Shown here: in pieces, positions 22,514-31,075 of the stretch | Position numbering within the stretch: position 1 is the first letter of the stretch | Layout: each line of letters starts with the position of its first letter | Assembly: GCA_964369175.1 (NCBI GenBank) | Contig: CAYJEM010000010.1 | Location: forward strand, 1-41,039 | Source: Tannockella sp964369175 | GTDB taxonomy: Bacteria > Bacillota_I > Bacilli_A > Erysipelotrichales > Coprobacillaceae | DNA length: 41,039 bases | Direction: 5' to 3' | Made by a program: the position numbers and the translations under genes | Notes under the pieces: generated by a model | The model's database searches: none | What the model saw: the letters and a program-made list of their open reading frames with translations, nothing else | Told to the model about the DNA's origin: nothing

Positions 22514-23551
22514 TTAGTAGTATGTAACACTATTTTCATTAATTATGCTTGGTAATGTATCTTGATTAATTTGTTCATATAAGATATTTGATGCAGCTAT
22601 TGAGGTATTTCCATCTTCAATAATGAAATTAGATATTTGGTAAAAAGGAACACCTACTTGATTTTTAAATGATTGGATTTCTAATATAAGATTTTCAACT
22701 GTAGCTTCACCATGAATTCGTATAAAGATTGAACCATGTTCTTTAGAAAATTCAACTGCATTATATGATTTAGAAGTATCAAGTATGCTTGTATCTAATC
22801 CATAGGGTACATATTTTTTATTTTCAATAGTACCTTCAATGTATTGATAATTATAATTTTTTAAATTGGTCATTATAAGGTCATTATATTCTTTACTTAA
22901 AATTGTTGTAATGTTTTCTTGGTTTTCAATAGCACTAGAATAATTATCAAATATTTCATTGTCAAATTGATAATATATAATTTGTAAGTTATGATAGTTA
23001 TCTTTGCCTAGCGCAGTTCCTTCAAAACTGCTCGTTTTAAAGTTATAGTAGATATCTTGAATTTCAAGTTCTAACTCAGGATACTTTTGATCAATGTATG
23101 TTTGCATATGATTTTTTGCAAGAAAGGTAGAAATTGGATTTGAAAAGAATGCGTTGTATCCGAGTAAAACAATTGAATACATGATAAATGATAATACAAT
23201 ATAAGCAATACGTTGACTAGTTTTTTTGTTTTCTAAAGCATTGTATAATAATGTAGTTGCTAAAACAGACATTAAGTAAATAAGAAATGGAATTAATGCA
23301 TTAAATATCGGACCAAGAAATAGTTCATATACATCGTATCCTTTTATCGTGAAAATGATTATTAAAAAATGAACAATATATAGTGAGATAAACCATTCAA
23401 TAAATAAGCGAGTAGTATGTCCTTTAACAATCATATAGTGGGTAATCCCTAAAATGAAAGATGTAATGATTGTAAGCTGTAGATTTTGAAAAACACCAAT
23501 TATAAGTAAGCTACATATAAGTAAAATATATTGTATTTGTTTTTTCATCAT
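22514..23551 (-). CDS. Polytopic membrane protein of unknown function
   Basis: 345 residues from the minus-strand ATG at 23551, chosen because AGGAGG lies 6 bases before it; longer upstream starts lack such a site. About five membrane segments fill the first 150 residues (two pairs, then one around YIVLSFIMYSIVLLGYNAFF). A soluble C-terminal domain of about 190 residues follows, rich in Asn, Tyr and Glu, with an Ile-rich beta pattern. No family recognised. It lies 47 bases after a second small membrane protein on the same strand, but a terminator hairpin separates them, so co-transcription would be by read-through only. Confidence 0.75.
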   Translation of the reverse strand: MMKKQIQYILLICSLLIIGVFQNLQLTIITSFILGITHYMIVKGHTTRLFIEWFISLYIVHFLIIIFTIKGYDVYELFLGPIFNALIPFLIYLMSVLATTLLYNALENKKTSQRIAYIVLSFIMYSIVLLGYNAFFSNPISTFLAKNHMQTYIDQKYPELELEIQDIYYNFKTSSFEGTALGKDNYHNLQIIYYQFDNEIFDNYSSAIENQENITTILSKEYNDLIMTNLKNYNYQYIEGTIENKKYVPYGLDTSILDTSKSYNAVEFSKEHGSIFIRIHGEATVENLILEIQSFKNQVGVPFYQISNFIIEDGNTSIAASNILYEQINQDTLPSIINENSVTYY

Positions 23552-23582
23552 AGTATTCCTCCTATCTAAAGTATACCACAAT

Positions 23583-23609
23583 ATAAAAAAAACTACATTA
23601 TTGCAGTTT
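23583..23609 (-). terminator. Terminator overlapping the end of the small membrane gene
   Basis: Minus-strand stem AAACTGCA/TGTAGTTT (one wobble pair) with loop ATAA, followed by a T-run. The TAA stop of the gene lies in the loop, so termination signal and coding end overlap. Confidence 0.75.
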
Positions 23610-24086
23610 TTTTTGACGCTTTTGTTGATAGATAAAATATACCACATATCCACTTAGAACAATACTCGAAGTCCCAATTAAAAAATACGCAGTCATTCGT
23701 TTTTCATGCACATACTGACTTGGGGTAATATAAGGTTCAACTGCTATATGTTTACCATTTGTAGGAATAGTAAATACACTACGTTCAATGGTTTTGTTTT
23801 CCTTAATAATCGAATCACTTTCAGCTTTGTTATCCGCGCGATATGTATACTTATAACCGTTTGTATTATGGTATTCAACATAGTATACTGTACGTGTTTT
23901 TTTTACTTTTCTTCTATAATATGTTTCTTGTGTTGGATAACTTAATACCGGATAAAACTCATGGACACCTTCATCTTGATAATACGAGATATCCTTAATA
24001 TTCATTATTTCGTCTATACCTAAGTACATAAAAGCTATCGCTAGTGAAAATATTAAAAAGAAAATAAAATTTTTTATATTTTTCAT
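23598..24086 (-). CDS. Membrane protein with two TM segments and an external domain
   Basis: 162 residues. The first membrane segment (about 7-24) is followed by an external domain of about 105 residues that is basic and Tyr/Thr-rich (YYRRKVKKTRTVYYVEYHN), and the second membrane segment (about 132-152) by a short basic tail (YQQKRQKKLQ). The layout resembles DUF3592-type proteins, but I cannot confirm it. The ribosome binding site is AGGTGA. It is divergent from rmuC, and the two share a mirror-image promoter region at 24105-24152. Confidence 0.72.
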   Translation of the reverse strand: MKNIKNFIFFLIFSLAIAFMYLGIDEIMNIKDISYYQDEGVHEFYPVLSYPTQETYYRRKVKKTRTVYYVEYHNTNGYKYTYRADNKAESDSIIKENKTIERSVFTIPTNGKHIAVEPYITPSQYVHEKRMTAYFLIGTSSIVLSGYVVYFIYQQKRQKKLQ

Positions 24087-24104
24087 AAGTCACCTCGAGA
24101 TTAT

Positions 24105-24152
24105 ATTATAACATAAATAAGGTATAAATTGGTTTATAATTTATGTTATAAT
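24105..24152. promoter_or_regulatory. Mirror-image divergent promoters (14-bp inverted repeat)
   Basis: Perfect arms ATTATAACATAAAT (24105-24118) and ATTTATGTTATAAT (24139-24152) are separated by 20 bases. Each arm holds an extended -10 element, TG-T-TATAAT, pointing outward: one to rmuC, the other to the minus-strand membrane gene. A single regulator bound across the repeat could control both; this is inference. Confidence 0.7.
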
Positions 24153-24173
24153 AGAAAAGCTTAGGAGGTACAT

Positions 24174-25394
24174 ATGGAATATATAATAATTGGATTACTT
24201 ATTATCATTATGGTCTTACAAATTATAATATTGTTGAATAAAAAGCATAATAATGAAAATGATGCTGTTTTAGAAGCTATTGATAAACAAAATAATCAAA
24301 CAATTGATTTTATTTATAAACAAATAGAACAACAAAATCAAAGTCTAATGATGTTTCAACAACAAGCCCAAGAAAATGAAAATGCTCGGTTTATGCAGTT
24401 TGGCCGTGCTACACAAGAAAATATTCATACTCTTAGAAATACAGTTGCTACAATGAGTGATAGTATTGATAATCGTTTTGAAAATTTCCAAAAAGGTTTT
24501 GAGTTAAAAGTACAATCAATGCAAGAAAGCAATGAGCGTAAATTAGATCAAATGAAAGAAACCGTAGATGAAAAACTACAAAAAACACTTGAAGATAAAA
24601 TCAATCAAAGCTTTAAACTTGTTAGTGAAAGGTTAGAACAAGTATATATTTCTTTAGGTGAAATGCAAAAATTATCAAGTGGTGTAGATGATTTAAAAAA
24701 AGTTTTATCGAATGTAAAAACAAGAGGTATTTTAGGTGAAGTGCAACTAGGAGCAATCCTTGAACAAATTTTGTCACCAAATCAGTATGATGAAAATGTC
24801 GTTACCAAAAAAGATAGTCGTGAAAGAGTGGAATATGCAATTAAATTACCTGGTAATAATGATGGTTATGTTTATTTACCAATCGATGCTAAGTTTCCAT
24901 TAGATGCATATCAAAATTTATTAGATGCTTATGATACCAATGATAAAATACAAATTGATGAATGTGCAAAAATATTAACAAATCGCATTAAAGGATTTGC
25001 TAAGGATATTTCAAAAAAATATATTGATGTACCTAATACAACAGATTTTGCGATTATGTTTTTACCAATAGAAGGCTTGTATGCTGAAGTTGTTCGTCGG
25101 GGAATGATTGAAGAATTACAGTCTCTAAAGATTAATATTGCTGGACCAACTACAATGGCAGCATTGTTAAATTCGTTTCAAATGGGATTTAAAACATTAG
25201 CGATTCAAAAACATTCAAGTGAAGTGTGGGACATCCTTGAAAGTGTGAAACAAGAATTTGAAAAATTTGGTAATGCATTAGAAAGTGCTCAAAAACGCAT
25301 GCGTATGGCATCCGATGAATTAGAAAACTTAGTTGGTGTTCGTACAAGACAAATGCAAAGAAAATTACAGTCAATAACAAATGAAAAAGAGTAG
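24174..25394 (+). CDS. rmuC: RmuC-family protein
   Basis: 406 residues, within the normal range. It has an N-terminal membrane segment (about 3-22), a long Gln/Glu-rich coiled coil (about 30-165), then the conserved RmuC domain: TRGILGEVQLGAILEQIL, LPIDAKFPLDAYQ, FAKDISKKYID, FAIMFLPIEGLYAEV, IAGPTTMAALLNSFQMGF. RmuC is a nuclease-fold protein linked to limiting recombination at inverted repeats; the precise activity is not settled. Ribosome binding site TTAGGAGG, 5-6 bases from the ATG. The next gene starts 17 bases after its stop, so the two form an operon. Confidence 0.95.
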   Translation: MEYIIIGLLIIIMVLQIIILLNKKHNNENDAVLEAIDKQNNQTIDFIYKQIEQQNQSLMMFQQQAQENENARFMQFGRATQENIHTLRNTVATMSDSIDNRFENFQKGFELKVQSMQESNERKLDQMKETVDEKLQKTLEDKINQSFKLVSERLEQVYISLGEMQKLSSGVDDLKKVLSNVKTRGILGEVQLGAILEQILSPNQYDENVVTKKDSRERVEYAIKLPGNNDGYVYLPIDAKFPLDAYQNLLDAYDTNDKIQIDECAKILTNRIKGFAKDISKKYIDVPNTTDFAIMFLPIEGLYAEVVRRGMIEELQSLKINIAGPTTMAALLNSFQMGFKTLAIQKHSSEVWDILESVKQEFEKFGNALESAQKRMRMASDELENLVGVRTRQMQRKLQSITNEKE

Positions 25395-25411
25395 AACTAC
25401 GGGAGGTTTAC

Positions 25412-26677
25412 ATGTTTTGTTATAATAAGGAATATATACAAATATTAAAAGAAGAATTAGTACCAGCAATGGGTTGTACTGAACCTATTGCACTTGCTTA
25501 TGCTGGGGCGATAACAAAAGATACACTAGGTCTAATGCCTACAAAAGTATGTATTGAAGTTAGTGGTAACATTATTAAAAATGTAAAAAGCGTAATTGTG
25601 CCAAATACTGGTGGAAAAAAAGGGATTGAAGTTGCAGTGTTAATTGGGATTATTGCCGGAGATGTTACAAAAGGACTCGAAGTAATTAGTGAAGTTACTG
25701 ATATTCAAAGAATGCAACTAGAAGAGTATATAAATGCGACAGAAGTGTCTGTTAAGCCACTTCGTAGTAAACATATCCTTGATATTAAAGTAACTATTTA
25801 TAGTGGTGATCAAAGTGCAAGTGTTCGCATTGTTGAGCGTCATCAAAATGTAGTAACAATTACTAAAAATGATGAAATACTTTTACAGCACGATGAGGTC
25901 ATTAGTGATACTAAAAGAACAGATCGTAGCATATTAAATGTTGAAGATATTTATACATTTGCAAGTACTGTTAATATTAATGATATAAAAGCAATTATTG
26001 AAAGACAAATAGATTATAATAGTGCAATAGCTAGTGAAGGGCTTAAAAATAATTACGGTGCTAATATTGGTAGCGTATTGTTAAATCAATTTGGTGAAGA
26101 CATCAAAATACGTGCTAAAGCAGTTGCTGCTGCTGGAAGCGATGCAAGAATGTCTGGTTGTACACTGCCTGTTATTATCAATTCAGGAAGTGGGAATCAA
26201 GGAATGACGGTATCATTACCAGTTATTGAATATGCCAAGTATTTAAATATTGAAGGTGAAAAATTATACCGTGCTTTAGTTCTTGCAAATCTAATTGCCA
26301 TTCATCAAAAAACAGGAATAGGTGCCCTGTCTGCATACTGCGGTGCAGTTAGTGCAGGTGTTGGAGCTGGGTGTGGTATTGCATATCTATATGATGAAGA
26401 TGTAAAATGCATTGAACATACAATTGTAAATGCTGTAATGATTGTGTCAGGAATGATATGCGATGGTGCAAAACCTTCATGTGCTGCTAAAATTGCAAGT
26501 TCAGTTGATGCAGGAATTCTTGGTTATGCAATGTATAAACAAGGGCAAGAGTTTAAAGATGGAGATGGTTTAGTAGGATGTTGTGTTGAAAGTACTATTC
26601 GCAATATTGGTAGACTGTCTAGTGATGGCATGAAAGAAACTGATAAAGAAATAATAGCGATGATGACAAATGAATAA
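25412..26677 (+). CDS. cyuA: L-cysteine desulfidase family protein (CyuA/UPF0597)
   Basis: 421 residues, normal for the family. CyuA-type enzymes split L-cysteine to pyruvate, ammonia and sulfide using a [4Fe-4S] cluster. The family signature is clear: VPAMGCTEPIALAYA with Cys22 as first cluster ligand, PNTGGKKGIEVAV, GNQGMTVSLPVI, GALSAYCGAVSAGVGAGCGI, and MICDGAKPSCAAKIAS with the late Cys pair spaced as in characterised desulfidases. Some homologues act on other substrates, so activity on cysteine is likely, not certain. Ribosome binding site GGGAGG. It lies 17 bases after rmuC, with which it shares transcription, and is closed by a strong terminator. Confidence 0.9.
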   Translation: MFCYNKEYIQILKEELVPAMGCTEPIALAYAGAITKDTLGLMPTKVCIEVSGNIIKNVKSVIVPNTGGKKGIEVAVLIGIIAGDVTKGLEVISEVTDIQRMQLEEYINATEVSVKPLRSKHILDIKVTIYSGDQSASVRIVERHQNVVTITKNDEILLQHDEVISDTKRTDRSILNVEDIYTFASTVNINDIKAIIERQIDYNSAIASEGLKNNYGANIGSVLLNQFGEDIKIRAKAVAAAGSDARMSGCTLPVIINSGSGNQGMTVSLPVIEYAKYLNIEGEKLYRALVLANLIAIHQKTGIGALSAYCGAVSAGVGAGCGIAYLYDEDVKCIEHTIVNAVMIVSGMICDGAKPSCAAKIASSVDAGILGYAMYKQGQEFKDGDGLVGCCVESTIRNIGRLSSDGMKETDKEIIAMMTNE

Positions 26678-26686
26678 TCATTTACC

Positions 26687-26716
26687 AACTCACTAATTTG
26701 ATTAGTGAGTTTTATT
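26687..26716 (+). terminator. Terminator of rmuC-cyuA
   Basis: Perfect 11-pair stem AACTCACTAAT/ATTAGTGAGTT with a 3-base loop, followed by TTATT. Confidence 0.9.
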
Positions 26717-26736
26717 GTACACTTTTATAAGAAAAT

Positions 26737-26750
26737 CGTACAAATGTACG
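26737..26750. promoter_or_regulatory. Palindrome CGTACA-AA-TGTACG before the surface-protein gene
   Basis: A 6+6 palindrome, 64 bases before the start codon. The inner 12 bases (GTACAAATGTAC) recur in reverse orientation at 33052-33063, just after the LuxR-type regulator gene. Candidate regulator site. Confidence 0.5.
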
Positions 26751-26813
26751 GGGTATTACAAATATATTCATGGTATAAAAGGGGTGTAGTTATATTGAAA
26801 GGAGAGAACACAT

Positions 26814-29231
26814 ATGAAGCAAGTAAAGAAGTTATTTACCGTATTTTTAGCTGTAATTTTTACATGTAGTGTATTATTAGTAAATGTCCAAGCATCATCA
26901 TCGTATTTATATGTCAATGGTGAAAATATTTTAACAGATAGTGATGGAATAATCGAATGTGGTAGTGGTAGTGCAGTTTATGATAGTAGTACAAATTCCT
27001 TAACATTAAATAATGTTTTGATTGATACTGTTTACAATCCAAGAAGCAATGCAGCTGGGATTTATGTAGCAGGTATACCGTTACTACATATTGAAGTAGT
27101 TGGTACAAATACAATTGCATCGAGTGCATCGCAAGACTTAAAAATAGGAATATTAAGTGAAAATAGTCTTGTTATTGATGGAACTGGAAGCTTAAATATT
27201 ACGACATCAACATCTTCTTTGTCTACTTTAGTTCATGCAATCGAAGCAAAAAATGATCTTACAATTTCAAATATCACATTACATTCAAATGATAAAACAA
27301 CAAGTAGTTATCGTAGTAATGTAAAATCTGCATTATTTGTATCAGGGACAACTTCTCCAGTGAATAATACTATGACAATTAATAATGCTCAAATTACTGT
27401 TGATAATTATGAAAGTGCAATAGCTTTTGCTAGTGGAAGTGCATCAATTTTAAATTCTACAATGAAAGCTACTAATGCAAGTCGTGGTATTGATGGCGAT
27501 GGTATCGATGTTACCTTAAATAATAGCAACTTTAGTGTAACGGCATCAGGTTATAATAGTGGTGGTATATTTAGTGATACATTAGATGTCGATGATTCTA
27601 CAGTATCAATAATTGATAATGGTATTGTTGAAGGAAACGGGATATTTACAGATGGACAGATGACTTTTACAAATTCTGTTATCAATAGTAATAGTTACTA
27701 TCCAGCATTGTTTAGTTACTCAGACATCCTGATTGAAGATAGTGAAGTTAATGCAACATCTAGTGATGATAGTGCGATATTTACTCCTAATGAACTTTTT
27801 ATAAAAGGAGATTCAAAAGTAAAAACGAATGGATTTTATCCAGGAATATTTGTAAATGGATTAACTGTTGCAGGCGGAAGCGTTGAAGCAACATCTAGTG
27901 ATGATATTGCAATCTTTACAAGAGGATTTATTAATATAACTGGTGGTAGCATAAGTGCTAGTGGTGTAAATCATGCTATAGCAGTACAAAGCAATGAAGG
28001 TCAAGCATTATCAAAATTTAGTATTGATAGTAGCTACCAGAATACATCAAATGCTACTCTTCGTTCTTCAACTGATGGAAATCTAGCTTATTATGTTGAT
28101 GAATTTTCTAATCCAGTACCAACTCTACAATTACAATTTGTTGAGGCAAACTATGATGCAGTAAATTCTGCCATATCAAATATTCCTACTGATTTAAGCC
28201 AATACACAACTAAAAGTGTAGAACCGTTAATTAATGCAAAAAATGCTGTTATTTATTCAAAAGGGATTAGTGAACAAGCCATCGTTGATGCTTATGCAAC
28301 ATCAATAAACAATGCACTTAAAGCACTTGATTATAAAGAGGCTGATTATAGTAATGTAGATGCTTTACTTGCAAGTATTCCTAGTGATTTATCACAGTAT
28401 AAAAAACAAAGTGTTGATGCCTTACTTATCATAAAAGATGCAGTAGTACGTGGTAAAAAGATTAATGAACAAGCAGTTGTAGATAAATACGCAAATGATC
28501 TTGAGATGGCACTTAATAACTTAAAAGCAAATGAAAAACAATTACAAAATATTAGTTTTCCAGAATTAAATATCTATCGAAATTTAAGTGATAAAACTTT
28601 CACTTATGTCCCTCTAGGTGCAAATACAACAGTGGAGTATACAAGTAGTAATCCAAAAGTTGCAACAGTATCAAGTGATGGAAAAGTAACAATGGTAGGG
28701 GCTGGAACAGCAATTATTCATGCAAGAGCTCTAGGTGATGATAATTATTATGAGGGATTTGCCTTATATATGGTTTCTGTAAATGCAGTAATTGAATCAA
28801 CAAACAAAGATTATACAATATATTTTGATGCTTATAATGATTACTTAGATAGTATTGAAATTAATGGTAACAAATTAACAATTTTACCAACTGGAAAATT
28901 AACAGATACAATAACCGGAACTGTAATTGGTGAAATGTTTGAAGGAAGTATTGGGGTAACACTATATAGTGATTATTTAGCGTCGATGCCTGCAGGTGAT
29001 ATAATTGTACAAATACATACGAATACAAATTATAATTTTGTAGAACAGGTTACATTAACAATTCCAAAGGAACCAGCAATTATTTTACCAGAGCCAGAAG
29101 TTGTTTTACCAACTAAAGTACCGATTACTAGTGATAATACAAATATTGTATTATATACAAGCTTACTGCTAGCTACAGCTACATTTATAACAATTACATG
29201 TTTAAAAGGTAACAGACAATCAAATAAATAA
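26814..29231 (+). CDS. Large secreted surface protein with beta-helix, FIVAR-like and Ig-like domains
   Basis: 805 residues. A signal peptide (1-28, ending VQA) is followed by a LYVNGENIL...YDSSTNSLTLNN module of Firmicute adhesins and a beta-solenoid of short Ser/Asp/Asn-rich repeats (about 30-430). Next come two FIVAR-like helical repeats of about 62 residues (about 445-575; IPTDLSQYTTKSVEPL and IPSDLSQYKKQSVDAL), a Big_2-like Ig fold (about 576-660; VEYTSSNPKVATVSSDGKV) and an X2-like beta domain. The C-terminus has VPITSDN, a membrane segment and a basic tail, which looks like a sortase signal whose TG is TS. The ribosome binding site is GAAAGGAGAG. It probably works as a wall-linked adhesin or glycan binder. 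It is single, flanked by terminators, and next to the sensory operon. Confidence 0.82.
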   Translation: MKQVKKLFTVFLAVIFTCSVLLVNVQASSSYLYVNGENILTDSDGIIECGSGSAVYDSSTNSLTLNNVLIDTVYNPRSNAAGIYVAGIPLLHIEVVGTNTIASSASQDLKIGILSENSLVIDGTGSLNITTSTSSLSTLVHAIEAKNDLTISNITLHSNDKTTSSYRSNVKSALFVSGTTSPVNNTMTINNAQITVDNYESAIAFASGSASILNSTMKATNASRGIDGDGIDVTLNNSNFSVTASGYNSGGIFSDTLDVDDSTVSIIDNGIVEGNGIFTDGQMTFTNSVINSNSYYPALFSYSDILIEDSEVNATSSDDSAIFTPNELFIKGDSKVKTNGFYPGIFVNGLTVAGGSVEATSSDDIAIFTRGFINITGGSISASGVNHAIAVQSNEGQALSKFSIDSSYQNTSNATLRSSTDGNLAYYVDEFSNPVPTLQLQFVEANYDAVNSAISNIPTDLSQYTTKSVEPLINAKNAVIYSKGISEQAIVDAYATSINNALKALDYKEADYSNVDALLASIPSDLSQYKKQSVDALLIIKDAVVRGKKINEQAVVDKYANDLEMALNNLKANEKQLQNISFPELNIYRNLSDKTFTYVPLGANTTVEYTSSNPKVATVSSDGKVTMVGAGTAIIHARALGDDNYYEGFALYMVSVNAVIESTNKDYTIYFDAYNDYLDSIEINGNKLTILPTGKLTDTITGTVIGEMFEGSIGVTLYSDYLASMPAGDIIVQIHTNTNYNFVEQVTLTIPKEPAIILPEPEVVLPTKVPITSDNTNIVLYTSLLLATATFITITCLKGNRQSNK

Positions 29232-29235
29232 TGAA

Positions 29236-29307
29236 GTAGGCAAATTGGAGTAGTTCCTATAATTTGATATTCAAATTTATAGAATACTCTATAATGCCTG
29301 CTTTTTT
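29236..29307 (+). terminator. Long bulged-hairpin terminator
   Basis: Outer stem GTAGGCA/TGCCTGC (29236-29242 and 29295-29301, one G-U), a middle stem GAGTA/TACTC, and an inner stem CTATAATTTG/CAAATTTATAG, followed by TTTTTT. The 66-base hairpin is unusually long for a simple terminator. Confidence 0.75.
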
Positions 29308-29339
29308 AATTATATTATTATTCATGGGTAGCTTTGACA

Positions 29340-29348
29340 TGCTATACT
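29340..29348 (+). promoter_or_regulatory. Extended -10 promoter of the sensory operon
   Basis: TG-C-TATACT lies 32 bases before the ATG at 29381, with no good -35 at 17 bases, as expected for an extended -10 promoter. A TTGACA at 29335-29340 overlaps it and has no well-spaced -10 of its own. Confidence 0.45.
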
Positions 29349-29380
29349 ATTTATAGGTATTTGAATTAGGGGGATATAGT

Positions 29381-31075
29381 ATGTTAAGCTATAAATTCAA
29401 AAGAAATCTAATTATTTTATTATTGATATATATATGTTTTACAATATTTCGATATTGTGATATGTATATTCCATATACATATCGATACATTGTTTCCTTT
29501 GTAAGTATCTTACAATTTGTATTTTATATTGGTCTGTTTACAGCTTGGGGTGTTTCAATATATCGTAGAATTTTAATGCGTTATACAAGAACATACCTCA
29601 TTTTATTTGCAAGTTTGTGTGCATTTTGGATTTTAGTACGCGATATTAAATGGAATGCATTTATCCATATGCAATTTGAAACTAGAATTTTATGGTATCT
29701 ATTTTACGTACCAATTATACTATTACCAATTATTGGTTTATATATATTTTTATCAATTAATCAAGATGATCACTATCAGCCAAAGAATATACAATATGTA
29801 TTGTTGATACCGGCAACATTATTAATCCTCCTAGTAATGACTAATGAAATTCATCAATTTGTATTTATCTTAGAGATTATTGAAAATAGACCTGATCCAT
29901 ATTATACATATAACATCGGTTATTATATAATATGTGTATTTCTTTTAATAATTGTCTTTTTTGCTATTAATGATGCATTTAAAAAATGGCGTAAAATTAA
30001 TCGTACTAGTATTTCAAGATTTCCAGTTTATGTAGTACTGTTTGCATTAATATATATACTAATATATGCATTGTTTCAACTTTATATTGGCCGCTTTTTA
30101 GATGTTACTTCATTTATTTGTTTATCATGTATTTTATTTTGGGAAAGCTGTATTCAATCTGGACTAATTCGTTCTAATCAAAATCATCGTTTGTTTTATA
30201 AAAACTCGAGTATTGATACCCAAATATTAGATTATTATGGTAAACCACAGATTATGGCATACGATTCAACAGAGATTACTAATATCCAATTTTCTATGTT
30301 AAAGAATTCATATAAAATTAAACAAGAAAATATAGTTACTACAATGCAAAAAATAAAAAATGGTTATGTAGTATGGAAAAATGATATTTCTAGGGTTATT
30401 GAACTTAATAATGAATTAGAGAAGTTACATGATGAATTATATGGAGAAGTTTTATTTTTAGAAGAAGAAAAGAAAATCAAAGAAGAGCGTGCCCGCATCA
30501 AAAAACTAAATACAATATATAATATGATTAGTGATGAAGTATTACCACATGTAGAAAAAATTGAAAAACGAGTTAAATTACATAATGATAGCACACCACA
30601 AAATTCTATCCATCTACTAAAAGAAATCGGATTAATTTCTTGTTACATTAAACGTAAAACAAATATATTACTACAAATGAACAATAATATTGTAGTAACA
30701 AATGATGATATGTATAGTTGCTACAAAGAATCATTCCATGGTTTATCACAGTTTTATGTGGATTGTAATATAAACTATAATCCTCCAGATACTTCAACAG
30801 CAATCCATCTATTGCTATTTGATATCTTTGAGATTGTACTAGAATATTTTAATTTTACAATAAGTAGTATTTATATAAATTGCTTTGGAGATAGTAAATT
30901 TATTCGTTATAGCATTTTTGTTTTAGCTACGCATATTGATGTAGAAACTTTGTATGAGTGTTTACAAATTAAAAACATTGATATGGTAAAAGCCAAAGTA
31001 ACAATTAGTGATGATGATGATCATTATGCAATTGTAATCTTAATCCCATGTCAGGGAGGGAACAACAATGATTAG
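29381..31075 (+). CDS. 7TM histidine-kinase-like protein, probable pseudokinase
   Basis: 564 residues. Seven hydrophobic segments fill the first 270 residues, with the MTNEIHQFVF motif seen in the 7TM N-terminal region of histidine kinases. A coiled coil follows (about 310-370), then a position where a kinase would have its phosphoacceptor helix (KKLNTIYNMISDEVLPHV), but without the His-Asp pair found in its neighbour (MMVHDDFGEMI). The C-terminal domain has the length of an ATPase domain, but I find no N-box (LLLFDIFEIVLEYF instead of E..xNA.KH) and no Gly-rich lid. So it should sense but not phosphorylate. It overlaps the true kinase by 8 bases; a sensory or allosteric subunit is likely. 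The missing residues are seen; the role is inferred. Confidence 0.72.
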   Translation: MLSYKFKRNLIILLLIYICFTIFRYCDMYIPYTYRYIVSFVSILQFVFYIGLFTAWGVSIYRRILMRYTRTYLILFASLCAFWILVRDIKWNAFIHMQFETRILWYLFYVPIILLPIIGLYIFLSINQDDHYQPKNIQYVLLIPATLLILLVMTNEIHQFVFILEIIENRPDPYYTYNIGYYIICVFLLIIVFFAINDAFKKWRKINRTSISRFPVYVVLFALIYILIYALFQLYIGRFLDVTSFICLSCILFWESCIQSGLIRSNQNHRLFYKNSSIDTQILDYYGKPQIMAYDSTEITNIQFSMLKNSYKIKQENIVTTMQKIKNGYVVWKNDISRVIELNNELEKLHDELYGEVLFLEEEKKIKEERARIKKLNTIYNMISDEVLPHVEKIEKRVKLHNDSTPQNSIHLLKEIGLISCYIKRKTNILLQMNNNIVVTNDDMYSCYKESFHGLSQFYVDCNINYNPPDTSTAIHLLLFDIFEIVLEYFNFTISSIYINCFGDSKFIRYSIFVLATHIDVETLYECLQIKNIDMVKAKVTISDDDDHYAIVILIPCQGGNNND

